DNA of 64,000 nt from Belnapia rosea (GCF_900101615.1 NZ_FMZX01000001.1:744001-808000); one strand, 5' to 3'; counted from the stretch's first letter, positions 16,431-24,979 are shown. A program made the numbers and translations. Notes: generated from the letters alone by a model not told the origin.

Positions 16431-17128
16431 CAGGCGGCGACCGGCATGGGGTGGACCTCGAACAGGCGGTCCGCGACGCGGTCGCGCACCTCGGTGTCAT
16501 GGAAGATGCCGATGATGGCGGTGCCGGCCGACTTGGCCGCATCGATCAGCCCGACCACCACCTCCCGGTTCGCGGCATCGAGGCTGGCCGTCGGCTCGTC
16601 CAGCAGCAGCACGGGATAGCCCGGCGCGAAGCCGCGTGCCAGGTTCACCCGCTGCTGCTCGCCGCCCGAGAAGGTCGCCGGCGGCAGGCCATGCAGCCGG
16701 GCGGGCAGGTTGAGCCGCGCCAGCAGCGCCGCCGCCCGCGCCTTTGCCTCCTCGCGGGGCAGGCCCCGCACCATCATCGGCTCGGCGACGATATCGAGGG
16801 TCGGCACGCGCGGGATGACGCGGAGGAACTGGCTGACATAGCCAAGCGTCTCCCGCCGCACCGCCCGCACCAGCCGCGCATCCGCCGTGGCGAGATCGAC
16901 CTCCATGTCCTGGTGCCGGATGAGGATGCGCCCGGCGCCCACGCCGTAATTGCCGTAGAGCAGGCGCATCAGCGTCGACTTCCCGGCGCCCGAAGGCCCG
17001 GCCAGCGCCACGCATTCGCCCGGCGCCACGCCGAGCTCCACGCCCTCCAGCACCGGGATGCAGGTGCCGCCCTGGAGATGGAGGGTGAAGGACTTGGCCA
17101 GCCCCTCCGTGTGGATCGCCCAGCTCAT
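16430..17128 (-). CDS. phnL: C-P lyase ATP-binding subunit PhnL
   Basis: A 232-residue ABC-type ATPase without membrane partners, one of the two nucleotide-binding proteins of the C-P lyase system. The Walker A motif GPSGAGKSTL is near residue 43, the signature is FSGGEQQRVNLARG, and Walker B is VLLLDEPTASLD. GlyPheuncertainties aside, all catalytic motifs are intact. It is thought to assist the attachment of the phosphonate to the ribose of ATP by PhnGHI. Start overlaps the phnK stop as ATGA. Confidence 0.92.
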   Translation of the reverse strand: MSWAIHTEGLAKSFTLHLQGGTCIPVLEGVELGVAPGECVALAGPSGAGKSTLMRLLYGNYGVGAGRILIRHQDMEVDLATADARLVRAVRRETLGYVSQFLRVIPRVPTLDIVAEPMMVRGLPREEAKARAAALLARLNLPARLHGLPPATFSGGEQQRVNLARGFAPGYPVLLLDEPTASLDAANREVVVGLIDAAKSAGTAIIGIFHDTEVRDRVADRLFEVHPMPVAA

Positions 17129-17901
17129 GCGGCCAGCACCGAGGCAACGAGCAGTTGCGTGTATTCGTGCTGCGGGTCGTCCAGCACCCGGTCCGTCAGC
17201 CCCTGCTCGACCACCCGCCCGCGCCGCATCACCAGCAGCCGGTGCGCCAGCAGCCGTGCCGCGGCGATGTCATGCGTCACGATCAGCACCGCGAGGCCGA
17301 GATCGGCGACCAGGGCCCGGATCATGTCGAGCAGCCGCGCCTGCACCGAGACATCGAGCCCGCCGGTCGGCTCATCCATGAAGACCAGCCGCGGCCGCGT
17401 CACAAGCGTCCGGGCGATCTGCAGCCGCTGCTGCATGCCGCCCGAGAACAGCGCCGGCATGCCATCGATGCGCCCCGGCTCGATCTCGACGCGCCGCAGC
17501 CACTCCGCCGCCTCGGCGCGAATATTGCCGTAATGCCGTGCGCCCACCGCCATCAGCCGCTCGCCGATATTGCCTCCGGCCGAGACGCGCATGCGCAGCC
17601 CGTCGCGCGGGTTCTGATGGACGAAGCCCCAATCCGTGCGGTGCAGCCGCCGCAGCGCCGCCTCGCCCATCTCCTGCACCCCATGCACCGTGCCCTCGGG
17701 GTCGCGGTAGCGCACCACCCCCGCCTCCGGCCGCATCATGCCGGAGAGGACGCGCAGCAGGGTCGTCTTGCCAGAGCCGCTCTCGCCGACGATGGCGACG
17801 ACCTCGCCGGGATAGACCTCGATGGAGACGTCCTCGAGCGCCGGCACCGGGCCGAAGCGGAGGCTGAGGCCGGCTGCCTCCAGCAGGGGCAGCCCGCTCA
17901 T
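17125..17901 (-). CDS. phnK: C-P lyase ATP-binding subunit PhnK
   Basis: PhnK is an ABC ATPase that docks on the PhnGHIJ core complex through PhnJ. The 258-residue sequence has Walker A GESGSGKTTLL near residue 40, signature FSGGMQQRLQIAR and Walker B LVFMDEPTGGLD, with an H-loop at VTHDIAAARLLAHR. The insertion GMMRPEAGVVRYRDPEGTVHG between Walker A and the Q-loop is typical of PhnK rather than of oligopeptide transporters. Its start overlaps the phnJ stop by four bases and phnL follows by another four-base overlap. Confidence 0.93.
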   Translation of the reverse strand: MSGLPLLEAAGLSLRFGPVPALEDVSIEVYPGEVVAIVGESGSGKTTLLRVLSGMMRPEAGVVRYRDPEGTVHGVQEMGEAALRRLHRTDWGFVHQNPRDGLRMRVSAGGNIGERLMAVGARHYGNIRAEAAEWLRRVEIEPGRIDGMPALFSGGMQQRLQIARTLVTRPRLVFMDEPTGGLDVSVQARLLDMIRALVADLGLAVLIVTHDIAAARLLAHRLLVMRRGRVVEQGLTDRVLDDPQHEYTQLLVASVLAA

Positions 17902-18746
17902 TCCGCCGCCTCCTGATGGGATTGCCGCGTGCTGCAGTAATCCGTGTCCGAGCAGACGAACATCCGCCCGCCCCGGTCGTCGACGACCACCTCGTCGAGA
18001 TAGCTCTCCCGGCTGCCGCAGAGCGCGCAGGGCGCATCCGCCCGCACCGGTTGGAAGGGATGGTCCTCGAAGTCGAGGCTCCGTACCGCCGTATAGGGCG
18101 GTACCGCATAGATCCGCTTCTCCCGGCCGGCGCCGAAGAGCTGCAGGGCCGGCATGCGGTCCATCTTGGGGTTGTCGAAGGCCGGGATGGGGGAGGGCGA
18201 CATCAGGTAGCGCCCGCCGACCAGCACCGGGTAGTTGTAGCTGATCGCCACATGCCCATGCCGGGCGATGTCCTCGTAGAGCTTCACATGCATCAGCCCG
18301 TAATCGGCCAGGGCATGCATCCGCTTCGTCTCGGCGACACGCGGCTCCAGCCGGAACAGCGGCTCCGGCATCGGCACCTGGTAGACCAGGATCTGTCCCT
18401 CGCGCAGCGGCGTCTCCGGGATGCGGTGCCGCGTCTGGATGATGGTCGCGTCGGTGGTGCGCTCCGTCGTCTCGACCCCGGCGACCCTGGCGAAGAAGCG
18501 GCGGATGGAGACGGCATTGGTGGTGTCATCCGCCCCCTGGTCGATCACCTTCAGCCGGTCGCTGGCGCCGATCACGCTGGCGGTGACGGCGATGCCGCCC
18601 GTCCCCCAGCCATAGGGCAGCGGCATCTCCCGCGCGCCGAAGGGCACCTGATGCCCGGGGATCGCCACCGCCTTCAGCAGGGCGCGGCGGATCATCCGCT
18701 TGGTGTTCTCGTCGAGATAGCCGAAATTATAGCCGAGCGCCGTCAT
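17898..18746 (-). CDS. phnJ: carbon-phosphorus lyase core enzyme PhnJ (radical SAM)
   Basis: PhnJ breaks the carbon-phosphorus bond of ribose 1-alkylphosphonate 5-phosphate, releasing the alkane (methane from methylphosphonate). It is a radical SAM enzyme with an atypical cluster motif. Here the cysteines are C240, C243, C265 and C271, exactly the C-x2-C-x21-C-x5-C spacing of the E. coli enzyme, and the glycyl-radical region GHQVPFG is present near residue 31. The 282-residue length is normal. I set the start at 18746, where ATGA overlaps the phnI stop; the frame stays open further upstream only as GC-rich read-through. Confidence 0.95.
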   Translation of the reverse strand: MTALGYNFGYLDENTKRMIRRALLKAVAIPGHQVPFGAREMPLPYGWGTGGIAVTASVIGASDRLKVIDQGADDTTNAVSIRRFFARVAGVETTERTTDATIIQTRHRIPETPLREGQILVYQVPMPEPLFRLEPRVAETKRMHALADYGLMHVKLYEDIARHGHVAISYNYPVLVGGRYLMSPSPIPAFDNPKMDRMPALQLFGAGREKRIYAVPPYTAVRSLDFEDHPFQPVRADAPCALCGSRESYLDEVVVDDRGGRMFVCSDTDYCSTRQSHQEAAE

Positions 18747-19813
18747 TCGCCCTCCGCCTCCCGCCGCAACAGCCGGATCTTCTCCAGCTCGCTCTGGAAA
18801 TCGACGTAATGCGGCAGCTTGAGGTGCTCGACGAAGCCCGTCGCCTCGACATTGTCGCAATGGTACAACACGAATTCTTGGTTTTGCGCCGGCGCCTCGA
18901 CCGGCTCGCCAAGCTCCTCCGCCCGCAGCGCCCGATCCACCAGCGCCATCGCCATCGCCTTCCGCTCGCCATGGCCGAAGACGAGGCCATAGCCGCGGGT
19001 GAATTGCGGTGGCTCGGTGCGGGAGCCGGCGAACTGGTTCACCATCTGGCATTCGGTGACCGTGATCTCGCCGAGCTCGATCGGGAAGCCGAGTTCCGGC
19101 GGCTCGAACTCCACCGTCACCGCCCCCATGCGGATCTCGCCGACGAAGGGGTGCGCATTGCCGTAGCCGCGCTGCGTCGAATAGCCGAGCGACAGCAGGA
19201 AGCCCTCATCCCCACGGGCCAGCGCCTGTAGCCGCAGCGGCCTGTCAGCCGGGAAGCCGAGCGGCTCCCGCGTCAGGTCCGGCGGCTCCGCCTCGGAGGG
19301 CGGCTCGGGCGCCATCAATCCTTCCTGCGCCAACAGCCCGGTGACGCGCGGCATCGGCACGGCATCGGTCCTGCGCTCGGGTGCGGGCGGCACCGTGCCG
19401 CCCTCGGCGGCCAGGGCGAAGTCCAGCAACCGGTGCGTGTAGTCGAAGGTTGGGCCCAGCACCTGCCCGCCCGGCAATTCCTTGTAGGTCGCGCTGATCC
19501 GGCGCCGGATGCGCATGGCATCGGTCTCGATGGGGTTGCTGGCGCCGAAGCGGGGCAGGGTGGTGCGATAGGCCCGCAGCAGGAAGGCCGCCTCGATCAG
19601 GTCGCCCCGTGCCTGCTTGATGGCGAGCGCAGCGAGGCCGCGATCATGGCAGGCCCCTTCCGCCATCACCCGATCGACGGCCAGGCCCAGCTGCGCCTCG
19701 ATCTGCGCCAGGGTGAGTTCCGGCAGGGCCGGGTCGCCCCGTCGCTCCTCCGCCAGCCAGGCATGGGCGGCCTCGATCGCCCGCTCGCCGCCCTTGACTG
19801 CCACATAGGCCAT
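18743..19813 (-). CDS. phnI: C-P lyase subunit PhnI
   Basis: PhnI is the purine nucleosidase-like subunit that, with PhnG and PhnH, displaces adenine from ATP with the phosphonate. The 356-residue product begins MAYVAVKGGERAI, the usual family start, and carries the conserved segments LGYSTQRGYGNAHPF, ECQMVNQF and FTRGYGLVFGHGERKAMAM. The ATG at 19813 shares one base with the phnH stop (TGATG). All neighbours are C-P lyase genes in the standard order. Confidence 0.95.
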   Translation of the reverse strand: MAYVAVKGGERAIEAAHAWLAEERRGDPALPELTLAQIEAQLGLAVDRVMAEGACHDRGLAALAIKQARGDLIEAAFLLRAYRTTLPRFGASNPIETDAMRIRRRISATYKELPGGQVLGPTFDYTHRLLDFALAAEGGTVPPAPERRTDAVPMPRVTGLLAQEGLMAPEPPSEAEPPDLTREPLGFPADRPLRLQALARGDEGFLLSLGYSTQRGYGNAHPFVGEIRMGAVTVEFEPPELGFPIELGEITVTECQMVNQFAGSRTEPPQFTRGYGLVFGHGERKAMAMALVDRALRAEELGEPVEAPAQNQEFVLYHCDNVEATGFVEHLKLPHYVDFQSELEKIRLLRREAEGE

Positions 19814-20391
19814 CAACCGGCCTCCTCGATACGGGTGGTGCGCGGAAGGGCCGCCAGCCGCGTGCCGGCGCAGAGCAGCAGATCGGCCCCGCGTGGGAAG
19901 CGTGCCGCATTGGCGGACCATTCGGCCAGGAAGCCGGGCGGCAGCCCCTCGACGCGCAGCCGGTGAACATGCTCGATCCCGGGGCCGGAGAGATGCCAGC
20001 CCTCGCCCTGCTCCAGCGCCGCCACCTGCAGGATCAGCGTTGCCGAGCGATGCGGCTCCTCTTCCGTGCCGGCCTCCAGCGAGGCGAGCGCCGGCATGCC
20101 GCCCACCGCGAGCAGGAAGGCAGCGTCGCCCGGCCCGGCCACCAGCGGGCAGCCGGCATGGAAGCGCAGCCAGGCCTCCGCTGCCGGGCCGCCATCGGTC
20201 CAGACCGGCGTCTCGGCATCGGCCAGGGTCAGCAGGGCGGCGGCCGCGGCCGGGGCGAGCGGCACCGGAGCCTCCGGCAGCGCCTTGATCCGCTGGACCC
20301 GGCCCGGCCGTGCCATGGCCTCCAGCAGGGCGCGGAAGCAGGATTGCGCATCGGGCACCGGGTCGGCGAAGCCGGGCGTGAGGGTCATCAT
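19813..20391 (-). CDS. phnH: C-P lyase subunit PhnH
   Basis: PhnH is a PLP-transferase-like-fold structural subunit of the PhnGHIJ core complex with no known activity of its own. The 192-residue sequence has the N-terminal FADPVPDAQSCFRALLEAMARPG motif region shared by the family, split here as PGFADPVPDAQSCFR and MARPGRVQRI, and the C-terminal FPRGADLLLCAGTRLAALPRTTRI region. Start at 20391 overlaps the phnG stop as ATGA. A second in-frame ATG follows directly and would make no practical difference. Confidence 0.93.
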   Translation of the reverse strand: MMTLTPGFADPVPDAQSCFRALLEAMARPGRVQRIKALPEAPVPLAPAAAAALLTLADAETPVWTDGGPAAEAWLRFHAGCPLVAGPGDAAFLLAVGGMPALASLEAGTEEEPHRSATLILQVAALEQGEGWHLSGPGIEHVHRLRVEGLPPGFLAEWSANAARFPRGADLLLCAGTRLAALPRTTRIEEAG

Positions 20392-20846
20392 CGCATCGTC
20401 GCCATGGTGAAGAACTCCACCCGGGTGGCGGCCGCCCTGGCCGCGTCGCGCGCGGCCCGCGCCGCCTGCTCGGCGGCCAGCGGCTCGATCACCGCTGCCA
20501 GCAGGGCCGGGCGGGCTGCGGGATCCTGCAGCGCGGCATCCAGCACCGCCGCGAGCTCCGCCTGACGCGCATCCCGTCCGGCGACATAGGCATGGCCCAC
20601 CGTGCCGTCCGCCAGCCTCACGCTGCACCGGGTGACGGTGACTTCGCCGAGATTGAAGGGTGCGCCATCGCCACCCTGCCGGCCGCGGGCCATCACCAGC
20701 CCCGTCTCCGGCCCGCGCAGCCGGCTATGCGCCGGCAGGGCGGGGGCGTCGTCCAGCCTGGCCGCAATGCTGGCGGCATCGGCCCGGGCGAGTACGCCCA
20801 TCCATCGGCGGCGCGCTGCCACACCACCCTGCGGTTCATCGACCAT
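20388..20846 (-). CDS. phnG: C-P lyase subunit PhnG, first gene of the phn operon
   Basis: PhnG is a small subunit of the C-P lyase core that helps form ribose 1-phosphonate triphosphate. The 152-residue product has the family motifs RRRWMGVLARA near the N-terminus, the RGPETGLVMARGR segment, FNLGEVTVTRCSVRL and GHAYVAGRD. The ATG at 20846 lacks a strong Shine-Dalgarno site; a TTG codon eight codons upstream is the only alternative. The region between it and divergent phnF is 76 bases and carries a GTCTAGAC palindrome. Seven further genes follow with overlapping stops and starts, so the whole operon is probably translated as a coupled chain. Confidence 0.93.
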   Translation of the reverse strand: MVDEPQGGVAARRRWMGVLARADAASIAARLDDAPALPAHSRLRGPETGLVMARGRQGGDGAPFNLGEVTVTRCSVRLADGTVGHAYVAGRDARQAELAAVLDAALQDPAARPALLAAVIEPLAAEQAARAARDAARAAATRVEFFTMATMR

Positions 20847-20860
20847 GAATACACCATAAA

Positions 20861-20868
20861 GTCTAGAC
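20861..20868. promoter_or_regulatory. candidate PhnF operator in the phnG-phnF divergent promoter
   Basis: GTCTAGAC is a perfect eight-base palindrome in the 76-base divergent gap, 15 bases before phnG. HutC/PhnF-type GntR regulators bind palindromes of this kind (GTnTAnAC core). A weak -35/-10 pair for phnF, TAGACA with TAGGAT 18 bases later, overlaps it, so PhnF could repress both directions. The palindrome is seen; the binding is inferred. Confidence 0.5.
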
Positions 20869-20922
20869 AATCAGACGTCCAGTTATTTAGGATGACTGAA
20901 GCTGGCATAGCGGGCGGAAACG

Positions 20923-21672
20923 ATGGTTGAACCTTTGATGAATACTGGTGCCGCTCTCGCCCGTGGCCAGGGTGTCGCCCTCTGGCGGCAGATCGCCGGC
21001 ACGTTGGAGCGTGAGATCGCCACCGGGAGCCTCCCTCCCGGCGCCCGCCTGCCGACCGAGGCGGAACTTTCCACGCGCTTCTCGGTCAACCGCCACACGG
21101 TCCGCCGCGCCATGGAGGAGCTGGAGGCGCGCGGGCTGGTGCGCATCGAGCAGGGCCGTGGCAGCTTCGTCGCCGAGGATGTGCTCGATTACCCCGTCGG
21201 CCCGCGCACCCGCTTCTCCGAGACCATCCGCCGCCAGAACCGGGAACCGCAGGGCCGGATGCTGCGGATCGAGGAGCTGCCGGCCGAGTCCCATATCGCC
21301 GAGCAGCTGAAGATCCGCCGCGGCCGCCCCGTGGTGCTGGCCGAGCGGCTCGGCCTCGCCGATGGCCGCCCCGTCGTCATCGGCAGCCACTGGTTCTCCC
21401 TGGCACGCTTCCCCGGCATCGCCGCCATCCTGGCGGAGGATCCCTCCATCACGGCGGCCCTGGCGCGGCTCGGCCTGCCCGATTACCGCCGCCAGGCGAC
21501 CCGCATCAGCGCCCGCATGCCGACCCCGGAGGAGGCGGCGCTGCTCGAACAGTCCCGCACCCGTCCCGTCCTGGTCACCGAGGCGCTCAATGTCGATCCG
21601 GCGGGCGAGCCCGTCGAGGTGAGCTTCGCCTGCTATGCCGCCGGCCGCATGCAGATCGTGGTGGAAAGCTGA
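20923..21672 (+). CDS. phnF: GntR/HutC-family transcriptional regulator PhnF
   Basis: PhnF represses phosphonate-utilisation genes until an inducer binds. The 249-residue protein has an N-terminal winged helix-turn-helix, seen as LPTEAELSTRFSVNRHTVRRAMEELEARGLV (residues about 42-72, given here by its two halves LPTEAELSTRFSVN and RHTVRRAMEELE), and a C-terminal UTRA ligand-binding domain from about residue 90. The ATG at 20923 has GGGCGGAAACG before it. It is divergent from phnG and is followed after one base by a second phnM, so this short rightward operon pairs the regulator with a PhnM-like enzyme. Confidence 0.9.
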   Translation: MVEPLMNTGAALARGQGVALWRQIAGTLEREIATGSLPPGARLPTEAELSTRFSVNRHTVRRAMEELEARGLVRIEQGRGSFVAEDVLDYPVGPRTRFSETIRRQNREPQGRMLRIEELPAESHIAEQLKIRRGRPVVLAERLGLADGRPVVIGSHWFSLARFPGIAAILAEDPSITAALARLGLPDYRRQATRISARMPTPEEAALLEQSRTRPVLVTEALNVDPAGEPVEVSFACYAAGRMQIVVES

Positions 21673-21673
21673 G

Positions 21674-22813
21674 ATGGCCGGCTGGCACATCACCGGCGGC
21701 GCGGTGCTGCGGGGCGGTGCCATCACCCCGGGTGATCTCGCCCTGGCCGGGTCCGACGTGGCCGCCGCACCGCCGCCCACGGCCCGCCGGCTCGACGCCA
21801 CCGGCTGGTTCGTGCTGCCCGGCCTCGTCGACATCCATGGCGATGCGCATGAGCGTGCGCTGCAGCCGCGCCCCGGCATCGGCTTCCCGCCGGCGCTGGC
21901 GCTGCGTGACAGTGCCGCCCAGCTTCTGGCGGCCGGCATCACCACGGCCTTCCTCGGCGTCACCCTGTCCTGGGAGCCAGGCCTGCGCTCGCTCGCCATG
22001 TGGCGGCAGCTCATGGCGGCGTTGGAGGCGGCGAGGCCCTTGCCGCTCGACCTCCGCATCCATCTGCGCTTCGAGGCCGACAATCTCGAGGCGATGGAGG
22101 ATGCGCTGGCCGATATCGCCGCCGGGCGGGTGCATCTCCTCGGATTCAACGACCACACCCCCTCCATCCTGAAGAAGCTTGGCCATGCCAAGGAGCTGGC
22201 CAAATATGCCGGGCGCGCGGGCCTGTCGCCCGAGGAATTCCGCGCCCTGATCGAGATCGTTGCCGCGCGCCGCCCGGACGTGCCCGCCGCCCGCGCACGC
22301 CTTGCCGCCGCAGCGGCGGCCGCCGGCATCCCCATGCTGAGCCATGACGACGCGACGCTGGCCGATCGCGCCCTCTACCGCGCCCTCGGCGCCTGGCTCT
22401 GCGAATTCCCGATGTCGGAGGAGGTGGCCGCCGATGCCCGCGCCCAGGGCGAGGCGGTGGTGATGGGCGCGCCCAATGTCGTGCGGGGCGGCAGCCATCT
22501 CGGCTGGGCCAGCGCGGCGCCCCTGGCGGAGCGCGGGCTGGTGACCGTACTCGCGAGCGACTACCACTGGCCCGCCCTGTTCGAGGCGCCCTTCGCCATG
22601 TCGCAGCGCGGCCGGATGAGCCTTGCCGAAGCCTGGGCCCTGGTCTCCGCCAACCCGGCTGCCGCCGCCGGCCTCACCGATCGTGGCGCGTTGCATCCGG
22701 GCATGCGCGGCGACCTGGTGGTGGTCGATCCCGCTGGCCCCCGCCTTGTCGCCTGCTTCGTCGCCGGCGAGCCGGCCCTGCTGACCGGCCCGGCCGCATC
22801 GCGTCTGGGCTAG
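21674..22813 (+). CDS. phnM: second, diverged PhnM-like amidohydrolase
   Basis: This 379-residue protein is a paralogue of PhnM in the same locus. It keeps the metal-site motifs DIHGDAHE, MLSHDDATL, GAPNVVRGGSHLG and LASDYHWPAL. It differs from the canonical copy where that has SLMDHSPG...Q..RD: here the block reads LLGFNDHTPSILKK and is followed by a helical stretch. Shared fold and context suggest a hydrolase of a phosphonate-pathway nucleotide, but the substrate may differ from that of PhnM. The ATG follows the phnF stop by one base, so the pair is co-translated and under PhnF's own promoter rather than that of phnG-M. Confidence 0.85.
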   Translation: MAGWHITGGAVLRGGAITPGDLALAGSDVAAAPPPTARRLDATGWFVLPGLVDIHGDAHERALQPRPGIGFPPALALRDSAAQLLAAGITTAFLGVTLSWEPGLRSLAMWRQLMAALEAARPLPLDLRIHLRFEADNLEAMEDALADIAAGRVHLLGFNDHTPSILKKLGHAKELAKYAGRAGLSPEEFRALIEIVAARRPDVPAARARLAAAAAAAGIPMLSHDDATLADRALYRALGAWLCEFPMSEEVAADARAQGEAVVMGAPNVVRGGSHLGWASAAPLAERGLVTVLASDYHWPALFEAPFAMSQRGRMSLAEAWALVSANPAAAAGLTDRGALHPGMRGDLVVVDPAGPRLVACFVAGEPALLTGPAASRLG

Positions 22814-22925
22814 CCGCCACAGGCCGGCCCTGGACGCAGTGCTGGCAGGGGTCGGCACCGTGCCGGGCAGCGGCGTGGCGGTTGGCGAGATGCGGCCCTG
22901 GCTCTGGACCGCACCCATCCACTCA

Positions 22926-22942
22926 GGCGGCTACCGGCCGCC
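22926..22942. terminator. GC-rich hairpin in the convergent gap after phnM2
   Basis: GGCGGC-TACCG-GCCGCC is a six-base stem in the 154-base gap between the convergent phnM-like gene and the membrane-protein gene. There is no T-run, so it is at best a weak bidirectional terminator. Nothing else is recognised in this gap. Confidence 0.3.
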
Positions 22943-22967
22943 GCGCAAGCCGGCGCGGCGACGGCGC

Positions 22968-24602
22968 CTAATCGGCCTCGCTCCAGGTGAAGCGCTGCAG
23001 GTCGAGCGCGCAGAGGCCCGTGACACCCCAATGCGCGGCATAGGCCCGCACCTGCGGCAGGTAATCGGCATCCCCGGGATTGGCTTCGGGCCATAGGGGC
23101 GGGTTGAAGGTGGAGATGCCGTTGATCGTCGGCAGGTGCCGCACCGCCGCCACCAGCATCGCCTCGGTATTGTGGTTGTAGGGATTGTCCACCTCCTCCC
23201 CGAAGCGGCTCTCCCGCCGCGCCGCGGAGACATAGAACGCCTGGCAGGCGGGCGGCGGCGGCGGCACCGCGGCCAGCCGGCCCGCCTCCAGCGGCCGGTC
23301 GAGGAAGAGCGGCGCATGGCCGTTCAGCTGCTCCGCCAGCAGCAGGGTACACAGTGCCGCGACGGCCAGCCGCGGCAGCCGCCGCGCCTCGGCGGAGAGC
23401 ACCGCCATGGCCAGCACCACCACGGGCAGGGTGAGGAAGATCTGGTAGCGCGCGACCACGCGCGCCGCCTTGGCCCCCGGCACGAAGCGATAGACGAGCG
23501 ACCAGCCCGTCACCCCGCCGACCTGCAGGGTCAGCGCCCAGGTCACCAGCACGGCGATGGCCAGGGCCCGCAGCAGCGCCACACGGGCCGGGGGTGCCTC
23601 GCCACCGCCGCGCCAGAGCCAGACCAGCGCCGCGGCGAAGACCAGCAGCAGCAGCGGCGGCATCCCGGTCATCAACTCCGACCAGAAAGGAAAGCTTGGC
23701 CGGAACGCCCCGTTCAGGGCGCGCACCAGCCAGCCCCAGAGCCAATTCGCCTCGCCGACATGGATGATGTCGAGCAGGGAGGGGACGTGCTTCAGCACAT
23801 CGGCCCAGGGGTGCATCCCCGTCTCCGCCGCTTTCGGCAGGTAGAGCAGCAGGAAGGGGATTTCGGCTGCCACTGCCAGCAGGGCGAGTCCGGCCAGCGG
23901 CCAGGCCCCGGCGCGGATCGCCTCCCACAGCCGCCGCCGCGCCGGCGGTCCGGCGACCAGCAGCCAGGCCAGGAACAGGGTCCCGCCGAACCAGGCACAG
24001 TACCAGGCCATGTAGAAGCCGGTCATCAGCACGGCTGCAAAGCCGAGCGCGAAGCCGGCCCCCCAGAGCAGCATCGCCCCCCACCGGCGCTGGAGCAGCG
24101 CGGCCAGCATGCCGTGCAGCAGCAGCCCCACCACCGAGACCAGGCCCACGCTGAAGAGCTGGGCGTGGTTGCCGCGGATGAACAGGTTGTTGCTGATGGT
24201 GAACAGGACCGCGCCGAGCAGCGCCCAGCCCCAGTCCAGGCCGAAGGCGCGCCGCCCCAGCGCATAGGTGCCGAGGAAGCCGATGAGGCGCATCGTCGCG
24301 TTCACCAGCTCGCCCCCGAGGAAGGGGTCCGCACCGGCTGCCCGGAAGCCGGCCTGCAACAGGCCGAAGAGCAGGTAGCCATCATTGTAGCCGAGCGTAC
24401 CGGGCACCGGGAAAAAGTAGTCGGTCCGGTCCCAGGCGGACCGCCCGGCGAGGACGTTCACCCAATGCTCGAGAATCGCCAGCTCGATGACGGCGTCGTG
24501 CCGGTCACCCAACAGCAGGGTGAAGCCATTGCCGATCTGGTGGCGGAAGAACAGGCCCAGCGCCAGCACGGCGGCGAGGCCAACGACCAGCGCCCGCCTC
24601 AT
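22968..24602 (-). CDS. polytopic membrane protein, possible GT-C-type glycosyltransferase
   Basis: A 544-residue protein with roughly 11 or 12 predicted membrane helices and a C-terminal soluble part of about 110 residues. The first periplasmic loop contains LLGDRHDAVIELAILEHW and then FFPVPGTLGYNDGYLLFG, acidic and aromatic residues that recall the active loops of GT-C glycosyltransferases and related YfhO-like proteins, but I cannot name the family with confidence. If so it would move sugars from a lipid carrier at the outer face of the membrane. The ATG at 24602 overlaps the stop of the DUF4345 gene as ATGA; the frame extends upstream as read-through. Confidence 0.6.
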   Translation of the reverse strand: MRRALVVGLAAVLALGLFFRHQIGNGFTLLLGDRHDAVIELAILEHWVNVLAGRSAWDRTDYFFPVPGTLGYNDGYLLFGLLQAGFRAAGADPFLGGELVNATMRLIGFLGTYALGRRAFGLDWGWALLGAVLFTISNNLFIRGNHAQLFSVGLVSVVGLLLHGMLAALLQRRWGAMLLWGAGFALGFAAVLMTGFYMAWYCAWFGGTLFLAWLLVAGPPARRRLWEAIRAGAWPLAGLALLAVAAEIPFLLLYLPKAAETGMHPWADVLKHVPSLLDIIHVGEANWLWGWLVRALNGAFRPSFPFWSELMTGMPPLLLLVFAAALVWLWRGGGEAPPARVALLRALAIAVLVTWALTLQVGGVTGWSLVYRFVPGAKAARVVARYQIFLTLPVVVLAMAVLSAEARRLPRLAVAALCTLLLAEQLNGHAPLFLDRPLEAGRLAAVPPPPPACQAFYVSAARRESRFGEEVDNPYNHNTEAMLVAAVRHLPTINGISTFNPPLWPEANPGDADYLPQVRAYAAHWGVTGLCALDLQRFTWSEAD

Positions 24603-24979
24603 CGCGCCGCGGCCAGGCGCGCCTGCCACAGGCAGAGCAGGGGAGTCACCACGAGCTCCATGCCGAGTGCCAGCAGCATCGGCAGGCCCGGCGAGCCCCG
24701 CATGACAAGTCCCCAAAGCCGCCCGACTCCGCCCAGCAGGACGATCGCCGTCAGCAGCCGGAAGCGCCCCGTGTGCCGCGCCGGGTCAGGCAGCGTGCTC
24801 CAGAAGCCGAGGCCGATACCGAGCAGCAGGCCCGAGAGATAGCGCCAATGGCTGTCCTCATCGGGCCCGGAGGGGGCGCCAAGCATCCCAGGCCCCGCCA
24901 GCACGCCAGCGAGTCCCGCCGAGACCGGCACCAGGCCGCCCAGCGCAACGGCGAGGCGCAACCCCCAGGCTGCCCTCAC
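24599..24979 (-). CDS. DUF4345 membrane protein
   Basis: A 126-residue protein with four hydrophobic helices. The block DSHWRYLSGLLLGIGLGFWS near residue 42 and the C-terminal GMELVVTPLLCLWQ are typical of the DUF4345 family of small inner-membrane proteins. No function is established. It is the middle gene of a three-gene overlap chain: its start overlaps the stop of the small IGHNGGPPL gene and its stop overlaps the start of the polytopic membrane protein, each by four bases, so all three are likely made together. Confidence 0.78.
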   Translation of the reverse strand: MRAAWGLRLAVALGGLVPVSAGLAGVLAGPGMLGAPSGPDEDSHWRYLSGLLLGIGLGFWSTLPDPARHTGRFRLLTAIVLLGGVGRLWGLVMRGSPGLPMLLALGMELVVTPLLCLWQARLAAAR

